Positions 32,114 to 43,654 of a stretch of DNA of 64,000 bases are shown here, piece after piece. This DNA comes from Rhipicephalus microplus (lineage: Eukaryota > Arthropoda > Arachnida > Ixodida > Ixodidae), in NCBI RefSeq assembly GCF_043290135.1, contig NC_134710.1, positions 3,812,821 through 3,876,820 on the forward strand. The letters are read 5' to 3'. The translations under genes were made by a program, and so were the position numbers. The first letter of the stretch is position 1. Every line of letters begins with the position of its first letter. The notes beneath the pieces are model-generated. The model made no database searches. It saw only the letters and a program-made list of their open reading frames with translations, and had not been told where the DNA came from.

Positions 32114-32316
32114 TGTCACGGGGGTGATAAAATGAATGAAATAAATATATTTACAAAATATACAGGGAGAGTCAGAGGCAGCTGCAGCCAAAATGGAGGT
32201 ACAACAGCAACAACACGAGCACGGTCGCTTTCATCGTCTTCGTCGTCTATAATGCTCTTTCGTTGCTGATGTCGTGTAACATATAACCCCCGCAGCTGGC
32301 AGAGCCGTATTGGCGC

Positions 32317-33542
32317 CTAAAGGAGAGTAGGATCATATGCGGATATGTATGGTTTCAGGCGGGTCACGTGGACGACGTCAGTAGCGGGTGCGGACGACGA
32401 CGACTGACTGTCCAAAGGAGCAATCTTGTATGTGACCTCGGTAAGCCAGCGTAAAACCTTGTAAGGCCCCGAGGAGCGAGACAAGAGCTTCGAAGAGAGG
32501 CCAACGTGGAGGCATGGTGTCCATAGGAGGACCAATGAACATGGAGAGTAGGAAACTACTCTGTGATGGCTATCGTAGCGGGCCTTCTGAGAGAGCTGCG
32601 AGCCAAGAAGACATTCCCGTGCGATTTGGCGTGCCACTTGAGCCCGAGCAGTGGCATCCCGGGCGTACTCTGTAACCGTTTGCGTAGTTGATGGGAGAAG
32701 AGTCTCGAAGGGTAACGCTGGATGGCGGCCGAACAATAAATAGAAGGGGGAGAAGCCAGCGGTGTCGTGGCGTGACGAATTGTACGCGAATGTCACATAA
32801 GACAAAGTACTATCCCAATCAAGGTGATCTTTAGAAACGTGCATGGAGAGCATTGTTGTCAATGTTCGATTTAGGCACTCGGTAAGACCATTTGTTTGTG
32901 GGTGATGGCCGTAGTGATCTTGTGACGCGTCGAACACGAGCGAAAGATGTCACATACTACATTTGAAAGAAATGAGCGACCACGATCAGTCAGCAGCTGT
33001 CAGGGCGCGCCATGGTGAAGAATTACGTCGTGAAGCAAGAAGTCCGCGACGTCAGTGGCACAGCTTGTCGGTAGCGCTCGTGTGATAGCGTATCTTGTGG
33101 CGTAATCAGTGGCTACGGCTATCCACTTGTTTCCAGTGAGAGAAGTAGGAAATTGTCCAACGAGATCAAGACCGACGTGGTAGAAGGGAACAGTGGGTAT
33201 GTCTATTAGTTAGAGCGGACCAGCTGGTGGCAAGGTGGAATGTTTGGAGCGCTGGCAGGCCTCACATGCAGCAACGTATCGGCGCACGGAACGGTAAAGG
33301 CCTGGCCCGAAGAATCTACGCCGCACGCGATCGTACGTGCGCGTGACCCCGAGATGTCCTGCGGTTGCGGCGTCGTGAAGCTGTTCAAGTACAGCGGAAC
33401 AGAGTGTCACAGGAACTACGAGTAGTAGCTCTGGTTCCTTGGCGCTGGTGTTGCGTCGGTAAAGAATGCCATCGCATAGAACGAACAAGTGTTGCGACGG
33501 GTCTACGTGGGGCAAACGTATACTCTGCATGATAGACCGCAA
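32317..33542 (-). pseudogene. Gypsy integrase
   Basis: The minus-strand frame from 33542 reads HDAATAGHLGVTRTYDRVRR ... CEACQRSKH (HHCC zinc site). After a stop near 33209 the core appears: GLDLVGQFPTS (first Asp), LLTDRGRSFLS (second Asp) and QTNGLTECLNRTL (Glu). A TGA lies in the HHGAP-QLLTD linker, where the family has an Arg codon, compatible with CpG decay. The C-terminal part (PCSLVLLWTPCLHVGLSSKL ... VTRLKPYI) extends to 32317, immediately inside the 3' LTR. Confidence 0.88.
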
Positions 33543-33770
33543 GTGGACATCGCTGAGCTGTTCCTTGTGTATTTCGGTGAAAGCTTACACGGCGAAGACA
33601 CAACGGTCAGAATCATGTGCTGAAAGGTCAAGTGGGTCCACGGGGTGACGGGATAGACAGTCGGCATCCTGGTGCATTAAGCCAGATTTGTATGCCACGT
33701 CGAAGCTGTATTCTTGTAGTTTCAAGGCCCAATTGCCAAGTAGTCCAGTTGGATCTTTAAGGGACGAGAG

Positions 33771-35489
33771 CTAGCACAAGGCATGGTGATCTGTAATTAC
33801 CGAAAAGGTGCGGCCAAACAAGTATGGTCGAAATTTTCCGACTGCCCAGACTATTGCGAGGCACTCACGCTCTGTAGTGGAAAACTTGTTCTCCGAAGGA
33901 GAAAGGAGGCGACTGGCATAAGCAATGACGCGATCCTGACCTCGTTGCCGCTGGGCGAGAACAGCACCAATTCCATGTCCGCTGGCATCGGTACGAACTT
34001 CAGTATGGGCTGACGGGTCGAAATGGGCCAAGATGGGGGGGGGGGGAGTAAGTAATGTTGTAAGGGTGTTGAATGCAGTCACTTGGTCAGTACCCCAATA
34101 AAAATGCATGTCCTTCTTCAGTAGCTCCATAAGTGGTCGGGCAATGCCAGCGAAATTTTTCACGAAACGTCGAAAGTAAGAACAAAGGCCGATAAAACTC
34201 CGTACATCTTTTGCGGAACGTGGTATGGGAAAATCTTTGACAACTCGAATTTTGTCAGGATCAGGTTGCACGCCTCGAGCACTGACAAGGTGGCCCAGCA
34301 TAGTGATTTCCCGGCCAAAGCCACATTTGGAAGAGTTGAGCTGAAGTCCTGCTGTCCGGAAAACCTCAAGAACAGCCGTTCGGCGGCTCAGGTGGCTTTC
34401 AAATGTAGGTGAAAATACGGTGACGTCATCGAGATAGCACATGCACGTGGTCTATTTGTATCCACGCAGGAGAGAGTCCATCATCCTTTCAAATGTAGCT
34501 GGTGCATTGCACAATCCGAATGGCATAACCTTGAACTGTAAAAGTCCATCTGGTGTGATGAATGTGGTTTTCTCACGGTCTCGATGATCGACAGAAATCT
34601 GCCAGTATCCTGATCGCAAGTCGATAGATGAAAAGTAAGCAAACCCAAGTAGGCAGTCGAGAGCATCGTCGATCCGCGGCAGTGGATACACGTCCTTACG
34701 TGTTACTTTGTTTAAGTGATGGTAGTCTACGCAGAAGCGCCAGCTGCCATTCTTCTTCTTGACTAGCACGACCGGCGATGCCCATGAACTGCAGGAAGGT
34801 TCGATGACGTCTTTTGTGAACATTTCTTTAACTTCGTGCTGGATAACTTGTCGCTCAGCATTAGACACGCGATAAGGACGTCTTCGGATTGGGCTGGCGT
34901 CTCCAGTGTTAATCCTATGAGTTACAAAGGATGTCTGACCCAAAGGGCGGTCATCAAAATGAAAGATGTCGCGGTAGGATTTCAGCAGGTGCTGGATGTC
35001 AGCCGTCTGTGCTGGAATAAGGTCCGGGGCGATCATCTTGTCGATAGTGGCATCCTCTGCACTCTTAGAGGATGAGAACGGAGCAGAGGACGAAGAAGAT
35101 TCGGCAACGAATGCAAAGTGGCAGCATCTATGGAAGAAACTTTTGCCAAAGTCATACCATCTGGGATAACTTGAGCACACCAGCTGAAGTTTAGGATCGG
35201 AAGAGATGCTGTATTTCCCGTGACTGTCAAAAGTGTGTGAGGCACGGCAACATTTTTGGCCAGCAGAACGTCAGCAATAGGTGTCAACATGTAGTCACCA
35301 TCGGGAACAGGAGGGACAGATCTCAGGTTCACGTAAGTAACGGCTTGAGGTGCTAGGCGAACGTGATCTCCAGAACACAGACGGGGTTGAGCTGGTGTTG
35401 GGTCGTCATGGTAACACGGTAAATCAAGTTGAAGCATGCCGGTTCCACAATCAACAAGGGCAGAGTGGGTGAATAAAAAGTTCATGCCG
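33771..35489 (-). pseudogene. Gypsy reverse transcriptase and RNase H
   Basis: The RT frame 35180-34452 includes RRRPYRVSNAERQVIQHEV, SSWASPVVLVKKKNGSWRFC, LPRIDDALDCL, FSSIDLRSGYWQI and MPFGLCNAPATFERMM. A TAG interrupts the frame after RGYK. The frame continues with the catalytic box CYLDDVTVF (34442 onward), [20 protein letters not shown] and [20 protein letters not shown]. RNase H motifs follow: [38 protein letters not shown] and TDHHALC. The segment 35485-35033 links to the protease, downstream of the SINE insertion. Confidence 0.9.
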
Positions 35490-35729
35490 CCCCGCCGCGG
35501 TGGTCTAGTGGCTAAGGTACTCGGCTGCTGACCCGCAGGGCGCGGGTTCGAATCCCGGCTGCGGCGGCTGCATTTCCGGTGGAGGCGGAAATGTTGTAGG
35601 CCCGTGTGCTCAGATTTGGGTGCACGTTAAAGAACCCCAGGTGGTCTAAATTTCCGGAGCCCTCCACTACGGCGTCTCTCATAATCATATAGTGGTTTTG
35701 GGACGTTAAACCCCACATATCAATCAATC
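35490..35729 (+). mobile_element. Full-length Ruka SINE inside the Gypsy element
   Basis: Well-preserved copy, CCCCGCCGCGGTGGTC to CATATCAATCAATC. It is flanked by AAAGTTCATGCCG (35477-35489) and AAAGGCCATGCCG (35730-35742), a 13-bp duplication with two changes. It interrupts the Gypsy frame between the protease (ILGMAFD) and the following segment, in the opposite orientation, so it is younger than the Gypsy insertion. Confidence 0.93.
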
Positions 35730-37328
35730 AAAGGCCATGCCGAGTATAAGTTCACTGGAACATTTCTCGAGCACAGCAAATAGCACTGTCGTGGAGGGAT
35801 CAGCCACACTTCTACGCGCGGAGCACATTCCAAGCACGGGAAACGTGCCACTGTCAGCGACCTGGATGAGTGGCACTGTGGGTGGCGTTAAAACTTTCCT
35901 AAGGCGGCAACGAAGTTCTGAATTCATCACTGATATGTGAGCCCCTGTGTCCACAAATGCAAGAACGGGTGTGTCATCTACTTCAACGTCAATAAGGTTG
36001 CGTCGAGTCGGCAGCATGGTAAGAGGATTTGGTGGGCAAGTGGTCGATGCAGCATCACCTCCGGGAGCTGCATCATCTAGTTTTCCCGCGGGAGGTGGTG
36101 AGTCGGCGACGTTGGTCGGCGAAATCGGGGCGAGTGAGACGACGGGCGACGGAAGAGCGGTGAACAGGACTGGTGAGCATGCGGAGATGGAGAGCGACGA
36201 CGACATGGCGGCATAGGAGGAACGTCTTCACTGGTGGCCTGACGTGACTCCGGGTAAGATTGAAAGCGTCCATGATCCCTCTCTGGCCGATGGGTGTACC
36301 CAAAGGATGCCTGATGCCAATACCACCGAGTGTTACAATGGCGGGCCACGTGTCCGATACGGTGGCAGTTGAAACAAATCGGGCGATCGTCAGCAGTACT
36401 CCACTCGGCTGGATTGCGAGGGCACACCGGTAGGTTTCGGCTTTCGGCATACGAAACAGGGGGTCGACGACGGTTGATCGGCTGAGAGGGAGCTGTAGTG
36501 CACTCGGAGGCCAGTCCAGCATTGGAAAGCTGTTGTCGCACGGTGGCATGTACCAGTGGCACCATCTGAGGGCTAAGAGTCACAGGTATGGGAGCACGTG
36601 GACGCAGGAAACATAGCTTCAAGTTCACGTCTGATGATCTTGGTCACGTGCTCTGCAGTTAACGGCGTCTGTAGTGCAGGCCCGTCTTCGCACAACCAGG
36701 TTGCTGCTGTGTTTGGTATTCGAGCGAAACTATGGGCCATACGTCGACTTTTTGCGGCCTCAAAACGCTGGCACTCCTTGATGATGGTATCGACCGTGTT
36801 GCAGTCCATGCATATGAGAAGGTTGAATGCATCATCTGCAATGCCTTTCAATATGTGAGCTACTTTTTCGGTTTCTTCCGTACCATTGTCTGCTTTTCGG
36901 CAAAGGGTAAGCACGTCCTGTATTTAAGTCACGTATGACTCTGATGACGTTTGCGCACGAGATGCCAACTTCTTCTTGGCCACTCCCTTTCTACCCAAAG
37001 GCTTGCCGAAAAGGGCGCGCATCTTTTCTTTGCACGCATTCCAGCTTCCCATTTCATCTTCGTGGTTCTCGAGCCACACTTTTGCTGTTCCTTTCACGTA
37101 GAACAGCATATTGGCTAACACAAGAGTTTCATCCCAGTGGTAATTCTTACTTGTACGTTCGTACAACCGCAACCATTCTTCGATGTCGACATCATCCGTG
37201 CCACACAACGTGCCAGGATCTTTTAGCTGCGGAAAGACAACAGTTGTTGTTGTAGTCGCCTCGGCGGGAGCGGGTTCCTGGTTTGCCATGGTGGAAAAAT
37301 CCAAGCGTTGGCCACTGCGGAGCTCCAT
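35730..37328 (-). pseudogene. Gypsy gag, zinc knuckle and protease
   Basis: Gag starts at 37328 or at the second Met. It contains DDVDIEEWLRLYERTSKNYH and LFYVKGTAKVWLENHEDEMG (capsid-like). A TAA after ESYVT (about 36924) breaks it, and the frame resumes with IQDVLTLCRKAD ... KVAHILKGIADDAFNLL. A frame change near 36600 leads to a nucleocapsid with CFNCHRIGHVARHC (Cx2Cx4Hx4C) and an Arg/Ser/Pro-rich tail. The protease at 36206-35730 has LAFVDTGAHISVM with an intact DTG triplet and ILGM before the SINE junction. Confidence 0.87.
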
Positions 37329-37514
37329 TATATCGTGTTGTACCCCGCACCACCACCAAATGTCACGGCGGTGAGAGAATGAATGAAATAAATATATTTA
37401 CAAAATATACTAAGAGAGTCCGAGGCAGCTGCAGCCAAAATAGAGGTACAACAGCAACAACAACACGAGTACGGTCGCTTTCATCGTCTTCGTCGTCTAG
37501 GATGCTCTTTCGTT

Positions 37515-38044
37515 ACCCCTCTCATGCCTCTTCCAATCTCGCGTCGCATGCGTAATCGCTGACGTCACTGTCTACTTCCGGTTGCCGCGACTCAGGCCGT
37601 TGACTCCGTCAGTTGCCTACTTGTTGGTCAACCGTGGCTGCCATAATCGTGCCGGTATGCAACTTGCGTTGCGCGAACGTCTTCAAAGGATTGCCCACGC
37701 GATGGATTCGCACGAGGACACGCCGTGTCCCGCACGTGTTACACGCACGCGGGCAACACGAAGAACAACAAGCAGAGTGGACAGCTGCTTGCAGACTAAC
37801 CGGAAGTCGTAAGCTCTTGCTCGACCAGTCACAGCATATTTGACATATTAGGCTCGTCGCGTCACGCGGAGGCCCAAAAGGCCCGGAAAGGAGGATAGAT
37901 TGTTTCTTGGAATTTGTGGCGCATCGGCTGCTAGTAGCACTGTCACGTGCAGAATAATTGATTGCGACGGCATTCTGCATATGATGCACGCGTTTACTTG
38001 AAATACTTGAAAAATATTGGAGGTGGTTCACGGAGCCTTTAAGG
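37515..38044. mobile_element. Copy (partial) of the TIR element also at 19318
   Basis: The right-hand 170 bp (AGATTGTTTCTTGGAATTTG, CGCGTTTACTTGAAATACTT, GAAAAATATTGGAGGTGGTT) align with 20310-20445. The terminus CACGGAGCCTTTAAGGG matches the other element's TAAAGGG-type end in complement. The left side is cut by the truncated Gypsy LTR, so the junction at 37514 marks a rearrangement or deletion. Confidence 0.5.
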
Positions 38045-38049
38045 GTTAA

Positions 38050-38175
38050 TATCTAGCATGTTTCAAGTTTCGTGCGACGTGACTGCATGACGAGCATAAA
38101 TGAGTGGTGGTAAGATAAATGTCATGTCGTGCATGACATGTACCACTTGTCTTGCCGCGAGCTTAAATTTGTAGG
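38050..38175. repeat. Dispersed CATGAC-rich repeat fragment
   Basis: CGTGCGACGTGACTGCATGA, CGAGCATAAATGAGTGGTGG and GTCATGTCGTGCATGACATG follow the family pattern. Confidence 0.55.
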
Positions 38176-38336
38176 AGCGCTTATGCCAGTACGGCATCAC
38201 TTGAGGCTTGAAACCCGAAGAATCCCAAGCATTAAGCTCTATTGTTTTGTGTTACACATTTTAATATTCCGATTTTGCGTACTCTAAGATTGTTAAGAGA
38301 CAAATCGCTTCAGTTTGCTTAGAATCTACGTTGACA

Positions 38337-38519
38337 CCGATGGAGGCGGAAATGTTGTATGCCCGTGTGCTCAGACTTGGGTGCACGTTAAAGAACTCCA
38401 GGTGGTCAAAATTTTTGGATCCCTCCACTACGGCGTCTCTTATAATAACGCGCGCGCGCGTGTGTGTGTGTGTGTGTGTGGTGGTTTTAGGACGTTAAAC
38501 CGCACATACTAATCAAATC
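38337..38519 (+). mobile_element. 5'-truncated Ruka SINE with internal (CG/TG)n expansion
   Basis: Begins CCGATGGAGGCGGAAATGTT. It is flanked by a 16-bp duplication, AGAATCTACGTTGACA at 38321-38336 and the same with one change at 38520-38535. Within the body, where other copies read TAATCATATGGTGG, this copy has a CGCGCG-TGTGTG run of about 33 bp (38448-38480). The microsatellite therefore arose inside the SINE after insertion. Confidence 0.93.
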
Positions 38520-38749
38520 AGAATCTGCGTTGACAAAGCCATGCTCACAGCACATGCACTCGTTTAAGTGATCAGATCAACCAATTGCTGGCGGTGGCTT
38601 ATCTTTATTGACGTAAACAAGTCACCGAGTCATTTATGCTTAAGCTAAAACGTTCAGCACACAGGGATGGAGTTGCTTGGAATTCTTTTGGTTCGACGCC
38701 TCAAGTGATACGCACCTGCATAAGCTCTCTCATAACATTGACAAGGTAG

Positions 38750-38960
38750 CTTCTTGACATGGTCTGCCAATGGCATTTTCGGTGCATGTACAGCGTGATA
38801 TACAAGCCACGCTTATGGTGCGCTCACGGCTGGTTCACAAGCTTTACATGCACAGAAACTGGTATTGCGCGACGTGACTGTATGACGAACCATGACAACC
38901 AAGACACGCATGTCAGGTACACACAGCATGACTTCGCCCATTGCCACCTGATTGTCATTA
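38750..38960. repeat. Dispersed CATGAC-rich repeat fragment
   Basis: GCGCGACGTGACTGTATGAC, GAACCATGACAACCAAGACA and CGCATGTCAGGTACACACAG align with other copies. The earlier part has GGTGCGCTCACGGCTGGTTC, as in 59080 (GATGCACTCGCGGCCGTTTG). Confidence 0.55.
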
Positions 38961-39124
38961 CATTGATTCCCATAGTGCGTGAAATCTGGTGGTTATCATC
39001 CTTTTCAATTCATGATTTTCCTGATTTTCGTAGAGATTGGAGCTACTGTAGGATCAACTGGCTACCATGTAAAGTAAGCATTCCAAGATAGCGCGTGTAG
39101 TTCACGACAGCCCACCCGAGCTGA

Positions 39125-40570
39125 GTGCTTTGTTTACAAGATCACAACTTCGATGCCGTCTATAGGTCTGGTAAGAAGCACCAAAATGCTGATGCTCTCT
39201 CTCTCTCTCTCGTTACCCTCTACCCAACCATGATAGCCCGCCATCATCAATCTCCACCGCGGCATTACCCATCGCGGGTCTCAGTTAGCTAAGATCCGGC
39301 CGTCCATCTACCCTTGTGTCGCATCAGTGCGTTGAATCTTACTGCCGCTCCATAATAGCACGCTTAGAAGGCACATCCGCGCCTCAGAATGCCCGACTTC
39401 GTCAACAACTGAAACAATGCAAGCTTCACGATGGTGTTTTACATCGCTATATTTACCACGTTGAAGGAAACGAATGGGTCCCCGTTATACCGCGTTGTTT
39501 ACAACGTCAGGCTCTTGAGCCATTCTACGATGATCCTGCTGCTGGGCATCCCGGCTATCACAAAACGTACGACAAAATATGCAGTCGGGTCACCTGGCCT
39601 GGCTTCTCATCCGCCATTCTCAAATATGTTTCTTTGTGTGCCTTATGTCAACGGCGGAAACGACCCACTACTGCTCCTCATGGCTTTCTCCAACCTCTTC
39701 CTTGTCCCGCTTTGACATTCGAAGTCATCGGGATAGACTTGTACGGCCCCCTTCCCGTCACCTCCAATAGAAATCGTTGAATTGTGACGGCTGTTGACCA
39801 CCTCACTCGCTACGCGGAAACAGCCTCACTGCACGCTGGCACAGCCCACTGAAGTAGCCGATATTTTTCTGCGTAACATACTTTTACGCCATGGAGCTCC
39901 ACGTGTTCTGCTCAGTGACCGCGGCAAGGTCTTCCTTACCTCTATTATTGCTGAGGCTCTACGCACCGCCAACAACTTCCACAAAACAACTTCTACTTAT
40001 GATCCACAAACAAATGACTTGACGGAACGCTTTCATCGTACCCTCTCGGGCATGATTTTCATTTACGTCAACCCTGACCACGCGAACTGGGACGCCATTT
40101 TGCCATTCGTAACGTTCGCCCACAATACGGCCACGCAACGCACCACCGGCTTTTCTCCCTATTTTCTGGTTCATGGCTGCTCTCCAAGTGTAACTCTGGA
40201 CATCTCCTTCCTTTCTGCTCCTGCTACCTCAGCAGGCCCTTTATCCGCACTATTTTGGTCTCGCCTAGAGCACTGCCGTCATCTGGACCGAATCAACACC
40301 GCCATCTCTCAGGAAGCTCGCAAGCCTCGCTACGACTCAACTCACCGTGCTGTCACCTTTTCTCCAGGAGACGAAGTTATTCTCTGGACTGCTGTCCGCG
40401 TGCCCGGCTTATGTGAAAAATTCCTCAGTCGTTTTACAGGACCTTATATGGTCATTGAACAAACGTCCTCCGTTAATTACCATATCTCACCACTTAACAC
40501 TCTCTCCGACCACCGTTGCCGTGGGATGCACGTTTCTCGACTGAAGCTGTATAGCGGATGCAATTCTTAA
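39125..40570 (+). pseudogene. Second Gypsy-type element: RNase H end and integrase
   Basis: Starts with the RNase H tail HNFDAVYRSGKKHQNADALS. Here a (CT)n tract (39196-39212) has lengthened the serine-leucine codons. The integrase zinc site is HPGYHKTYDKICSRVTWPGF ... CALCQRRK. Core residues lie in IGIDLYGPLPVTS, LLSDRGKVFLTS and TNDLTERFHRTLSG. A TGA follows TSNRNR (39778-39780), and a frameshift near 39855 moves to the frame that ends at 40570 (SPGDEVILWTAVRV ... GMHVSRLKLYSG). It is truncated 5' and no LTR was identified. An AATAAA lies at about 40733. Confidence 0.85.
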
Positions 40571-43070
40571 TATGGTCTCTCGCGCAGCCAGGAGGCCGCT
40601 TCCAGCGTGACGGGGAATTAGTGTGAGCGCAGTCACTGACTCTTCTTGATCAATTGGACGTGTCATCATCATTTGTATAATTTCATCATCTATAGACACC
40701 ATCATAAGCGTGTGCCAGCTCGAGCTCGTCTCAAATAAAGCTCTTCCTCGTAATATATATTATAGACTGTATATAACAACTATGCTCATGTACATACATG
40801 CGTGCTATGCACGCACGAACTTTTGTACAGGGTGGGTGAACTCCACCCAGACCCCAAAAAGGTCAGCCGTACAGCTTTGGTGAAAATAATATTCAAATTT
40901 CATAAATTCATTACTTATCAAAGGGAATAATTTTGAACTACCCGCTCTATGTTTCTGCTAATTAGCGATTATTTATTCTTTGGAATGGTGATAAATGCAT
41001 CACTAGGGAAAAGCTGTCCCAATGTAAGTTGCGCAGCACTGCGTTCGGAAGGAACCAAAAGTTGCACCCGCAATTCGAACGCCCCAAAAGCGGCAACAAT
41101 CGCGTTTTGCAGTTATTCTTAAATTTATTGCGAGCTGACGAACGTGAACTGTCAGCACGCCACGTGTAATGAAAACACAGCACCGTCTGTAGAGAGCAAA
41201 TGCCGGCATAAACTGTAAACACCATTCGGTTGTTACTACAGCTCATGCCGCAGAAACGTACGTCGATGCCAGGGCGTAGCGAGTTTTCTTCGTTTAGAAA
41301 CACCACCCATCATTGGTGTACATTCGCGCGTGTGTTTGTGGGCGTGTATATAAACAGTCATGTGGTATAAAAAATTCCGTGGCAAGGGTTAGAGCAGTTT
41401 AATTTGAGAATAGGTGGCACTACGACTTGCAGAGAAAACAAGCATACACGAAAAACAGTCACACACATAACGCAAGAAGTTTCTCACATATCCTTCTCTC
41501 ATTCATAAGTGCGCATTGAAAAGAATGCACACATGCTAAATATTGGTGTACTGACCAGGCAGAACAAAGTCGTCGCGAGCGAAGTGGTCAGAAGAAACCA
41601 CCGTGACCTTCCTTCTGATGCGCAGGTTTCTGATTTGCGCCATTCTCCATCGCGCGTTGTCTGCATCCTTCAGCAAGTGTTATAACGGTATGCATGTTGC
41701 CACCTTTCCACCGCGGTGCCGCAAATTGCAGCACAGAGAAACAGTCTTTAGACATTGCTTTCTTCTTTTCGAGCTTGCGTGTGCGGCATGGCGAAAATAA
41801 AGGAACTATGCGGGATAAGTTATAACACATCTATTTTCAAGGTTGATGCAGCTAGTGCTGTTTCCAGGCACATCCGCTAGGTGGCGAGCGCTAAGTATAA
41901 ATCGCGAATACACAATTTTTTTTGGGGGGGGGGGGGAGAGGGGAGAAGTGTTCAAGCATCCTTCGTGTACTGCACGTTGGAGGGCTTTCAATAGACACCG
42001 CAGTTATGCCACCGATCAGATTGCCCACGAGTGTAATCGCCGCTTTCAGTGTGCATTTCTTGTAGTTTTCTGGGCACAGATTCACCAAGTAGGGAGTTTA
42101 GTCTCTAAGCAGTGCCACCTTTTTCACTGTCACTGCAATGGAACCGTAATAATAATCAATAAACAATAAGAATAAACCAGGAATCATAGTAAGAGGAAAG
42201 GAGGCTGAAAAAAAAATAACGCTGCGGTAGAAGCAAACATGAAATGCCAGAGCGATCACGAGAGGGCAGCCATATCAGCTGGCCGAGCGCGCCGGCGGGA
42301 CAGGTGCCGGGAGTCACAGCTGCAGCAGGAGGAGCGGCGGCGACGTGGCGACATGCCGGCTGAGCAAGAGGACACAGTCAGCGACGCTGACGAAGGTGAG
42401 ATGGGGGGTGGATTCTCTGCTTCTCGCGACGTCTCTTCCCTAGCAGCGGATATAAGATAGCGGCGTGAAAAGCGTCGATAGGCAGCCCGATATGAACCTC
42501 TTGAACGGGAATTTGGTTCATTTTGAGCACCCATCGCCGCGTCTCGCCTGTTTATTGCGCAGATGCATTTTGATTCTTCTTTTGTTAAGTGGCATTTTTT
42601 TTTAAGTGGCATTCAATAAACCATGGTGAGTCATTGAGAAGTCAGTCAGAACGAGTCTGTTTAGTAGGCTTCTTATCAGCCTGTCATGATTTCCGAAGCG
42701 TGCGACCTTTTTGCAGAATTTCTCGATTCAACGCTTTTGGGCGCATAGTCGGGCTAGTTTTTCGTTCAGGTGAAACAGGTAGTGGCGTTGGTTTCTTGCC
42801 GAGGAGAAATCGAAAGCTTGGGGACGGAAAGAGCGAAGAATTTTATTGAAAGGTTTTTATATATTTCATTGCAGTTGCGGTTTTGGCCTTGTTCAGACGA
42901 ATCACTCATGGTAACAACTCGTAGCAAACGGCTGTAATCTGTCAGTTCTTGCAACGACGACGTAGCTTCGTCTTAACATTGTTGCGCCGGTGAAGTGGTA
43001 ACTGTCAAATGACTCTGAGTATATAAGCTAAACCTGCTATTCATAACCACCAAGAAGTAGTTCAGATCAA
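40571..43070. other. Spacer; tail of the Gypsy fragment, then no gene seen
   Basis: 40571-40745 is probably 3' untranslated or LTR sequence of the Gypsy fragment. The rest shows no domain. A G-run of about 14 lies at 41924-41937. The Arg/Glu/Gln-rich frame at 42239-42460 (ERRRRG, GRARRRDRC) is not recognisable as a protein. T-rich stretches near 42595 are unremarkable. Confidence 0.35.
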
Positions 43071-43075
43071 AGTGA

Positions 43076-43160
43076 CAAGTTGGGCTTGTTGGTACATTAC
43101 TTTGGCACGCTGCAGCGCAACTGATGACACACAATAGACGACAGCGCGCGCTCGTCGTTT
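43076..43160 (+). repeat. Possible Penelope-type terminal-repeat fragment
   Basis: GTTGGGCTTGTTGGTACATT resembles the heads of the foldback elements at 7561 and 30097 (GGGCTAGTTGGTATGGCATG). ATAGACGACAGCGCGCGCTC resembles the ACGAC/GAGCGC part of their arms. No second arm was found. Confidence 0.35.
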
Positions 43161-43654
43161 GAGACCCGTTGGGTGTTTTTGAGCTGCAGTGTGCCTGAAG
43201 TAGTTCACAATTTCAAAATTACAAGGCAGCAGAGGTGACAATCTGGTTGAGGATAACAAAAGAACCATGCCATAAAAGCAGATATGTGTTCGTTGCTAAT
43301 CATAATAGTCAGGTTAAGTACTAGGGAAAAAATAGTGTAACAGTAATAGTCTAACAGTACTTTTTAAAGCGAGTAGATAACTCAATAATGAAGCAGAGTA
43401 GTTAAAGAACTCAGCAGGACTCCCGAAAGCGTGGGCGGGATGCTGGCCGCGGCAGTCTCGTTTCAATGCAGGGAAAATTCACGGGGATGGTGTACTTAAG
43501 GTACAATTTTAAAGAACTCCTGCTTAAGGAACCCTGCTGGCCTCATAAATGATGTCGTGGTTTATTGTGTAAATACACATACATTATTTTCAATTATTAC
43601 TGACTAAAATTATTTAGATCTAACAGACAGTAGTGTCATGGATGGTGTTGGGGT
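43161..43654. other. Spacer, nothing recognised
   Basis: No gene or repeat assignment. Confidence 0.35.

Larger units (their letters stand above)
32114..37514 (-). mobile_element. Gypsy-type LTR retrotransposon, both LTRs present, inactive
   Basis: On the minus strand the 5' LTR is 37361-37514 and the 3' LTR is 32114-32281 (168 bp, TGTTACACG...CGTGACA). The 5' LTR copy lacks the first ~14-17 bp and ends abruptly at AACGAAAGAGC, so the outer 5' end is deleted. Adjacent to the inner end of the 5' LTR is TTTGGTGGTGGTGCGGGG, the likely primer-binding zone. The inner end of the 3' LTR is preceded by a purine-rich TGCGGGGGTTATA. The internal order gag, zinc knuckle, protease, RT, RNase H, integrase is that of Gypsy/Metaviridae. 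A Ruka SINE splits it at 35490-35729. Stop codons break gag, RT and integrase. Confidence 0.93.

Noticed and set aside
42239..42460. Arg/Glu-rich frame (RARRRDRC, EERRRRG)
   Set aside because: Composition-driven; no homologous domain, no splice context, and an equally long minus-strand frame overlaps it.
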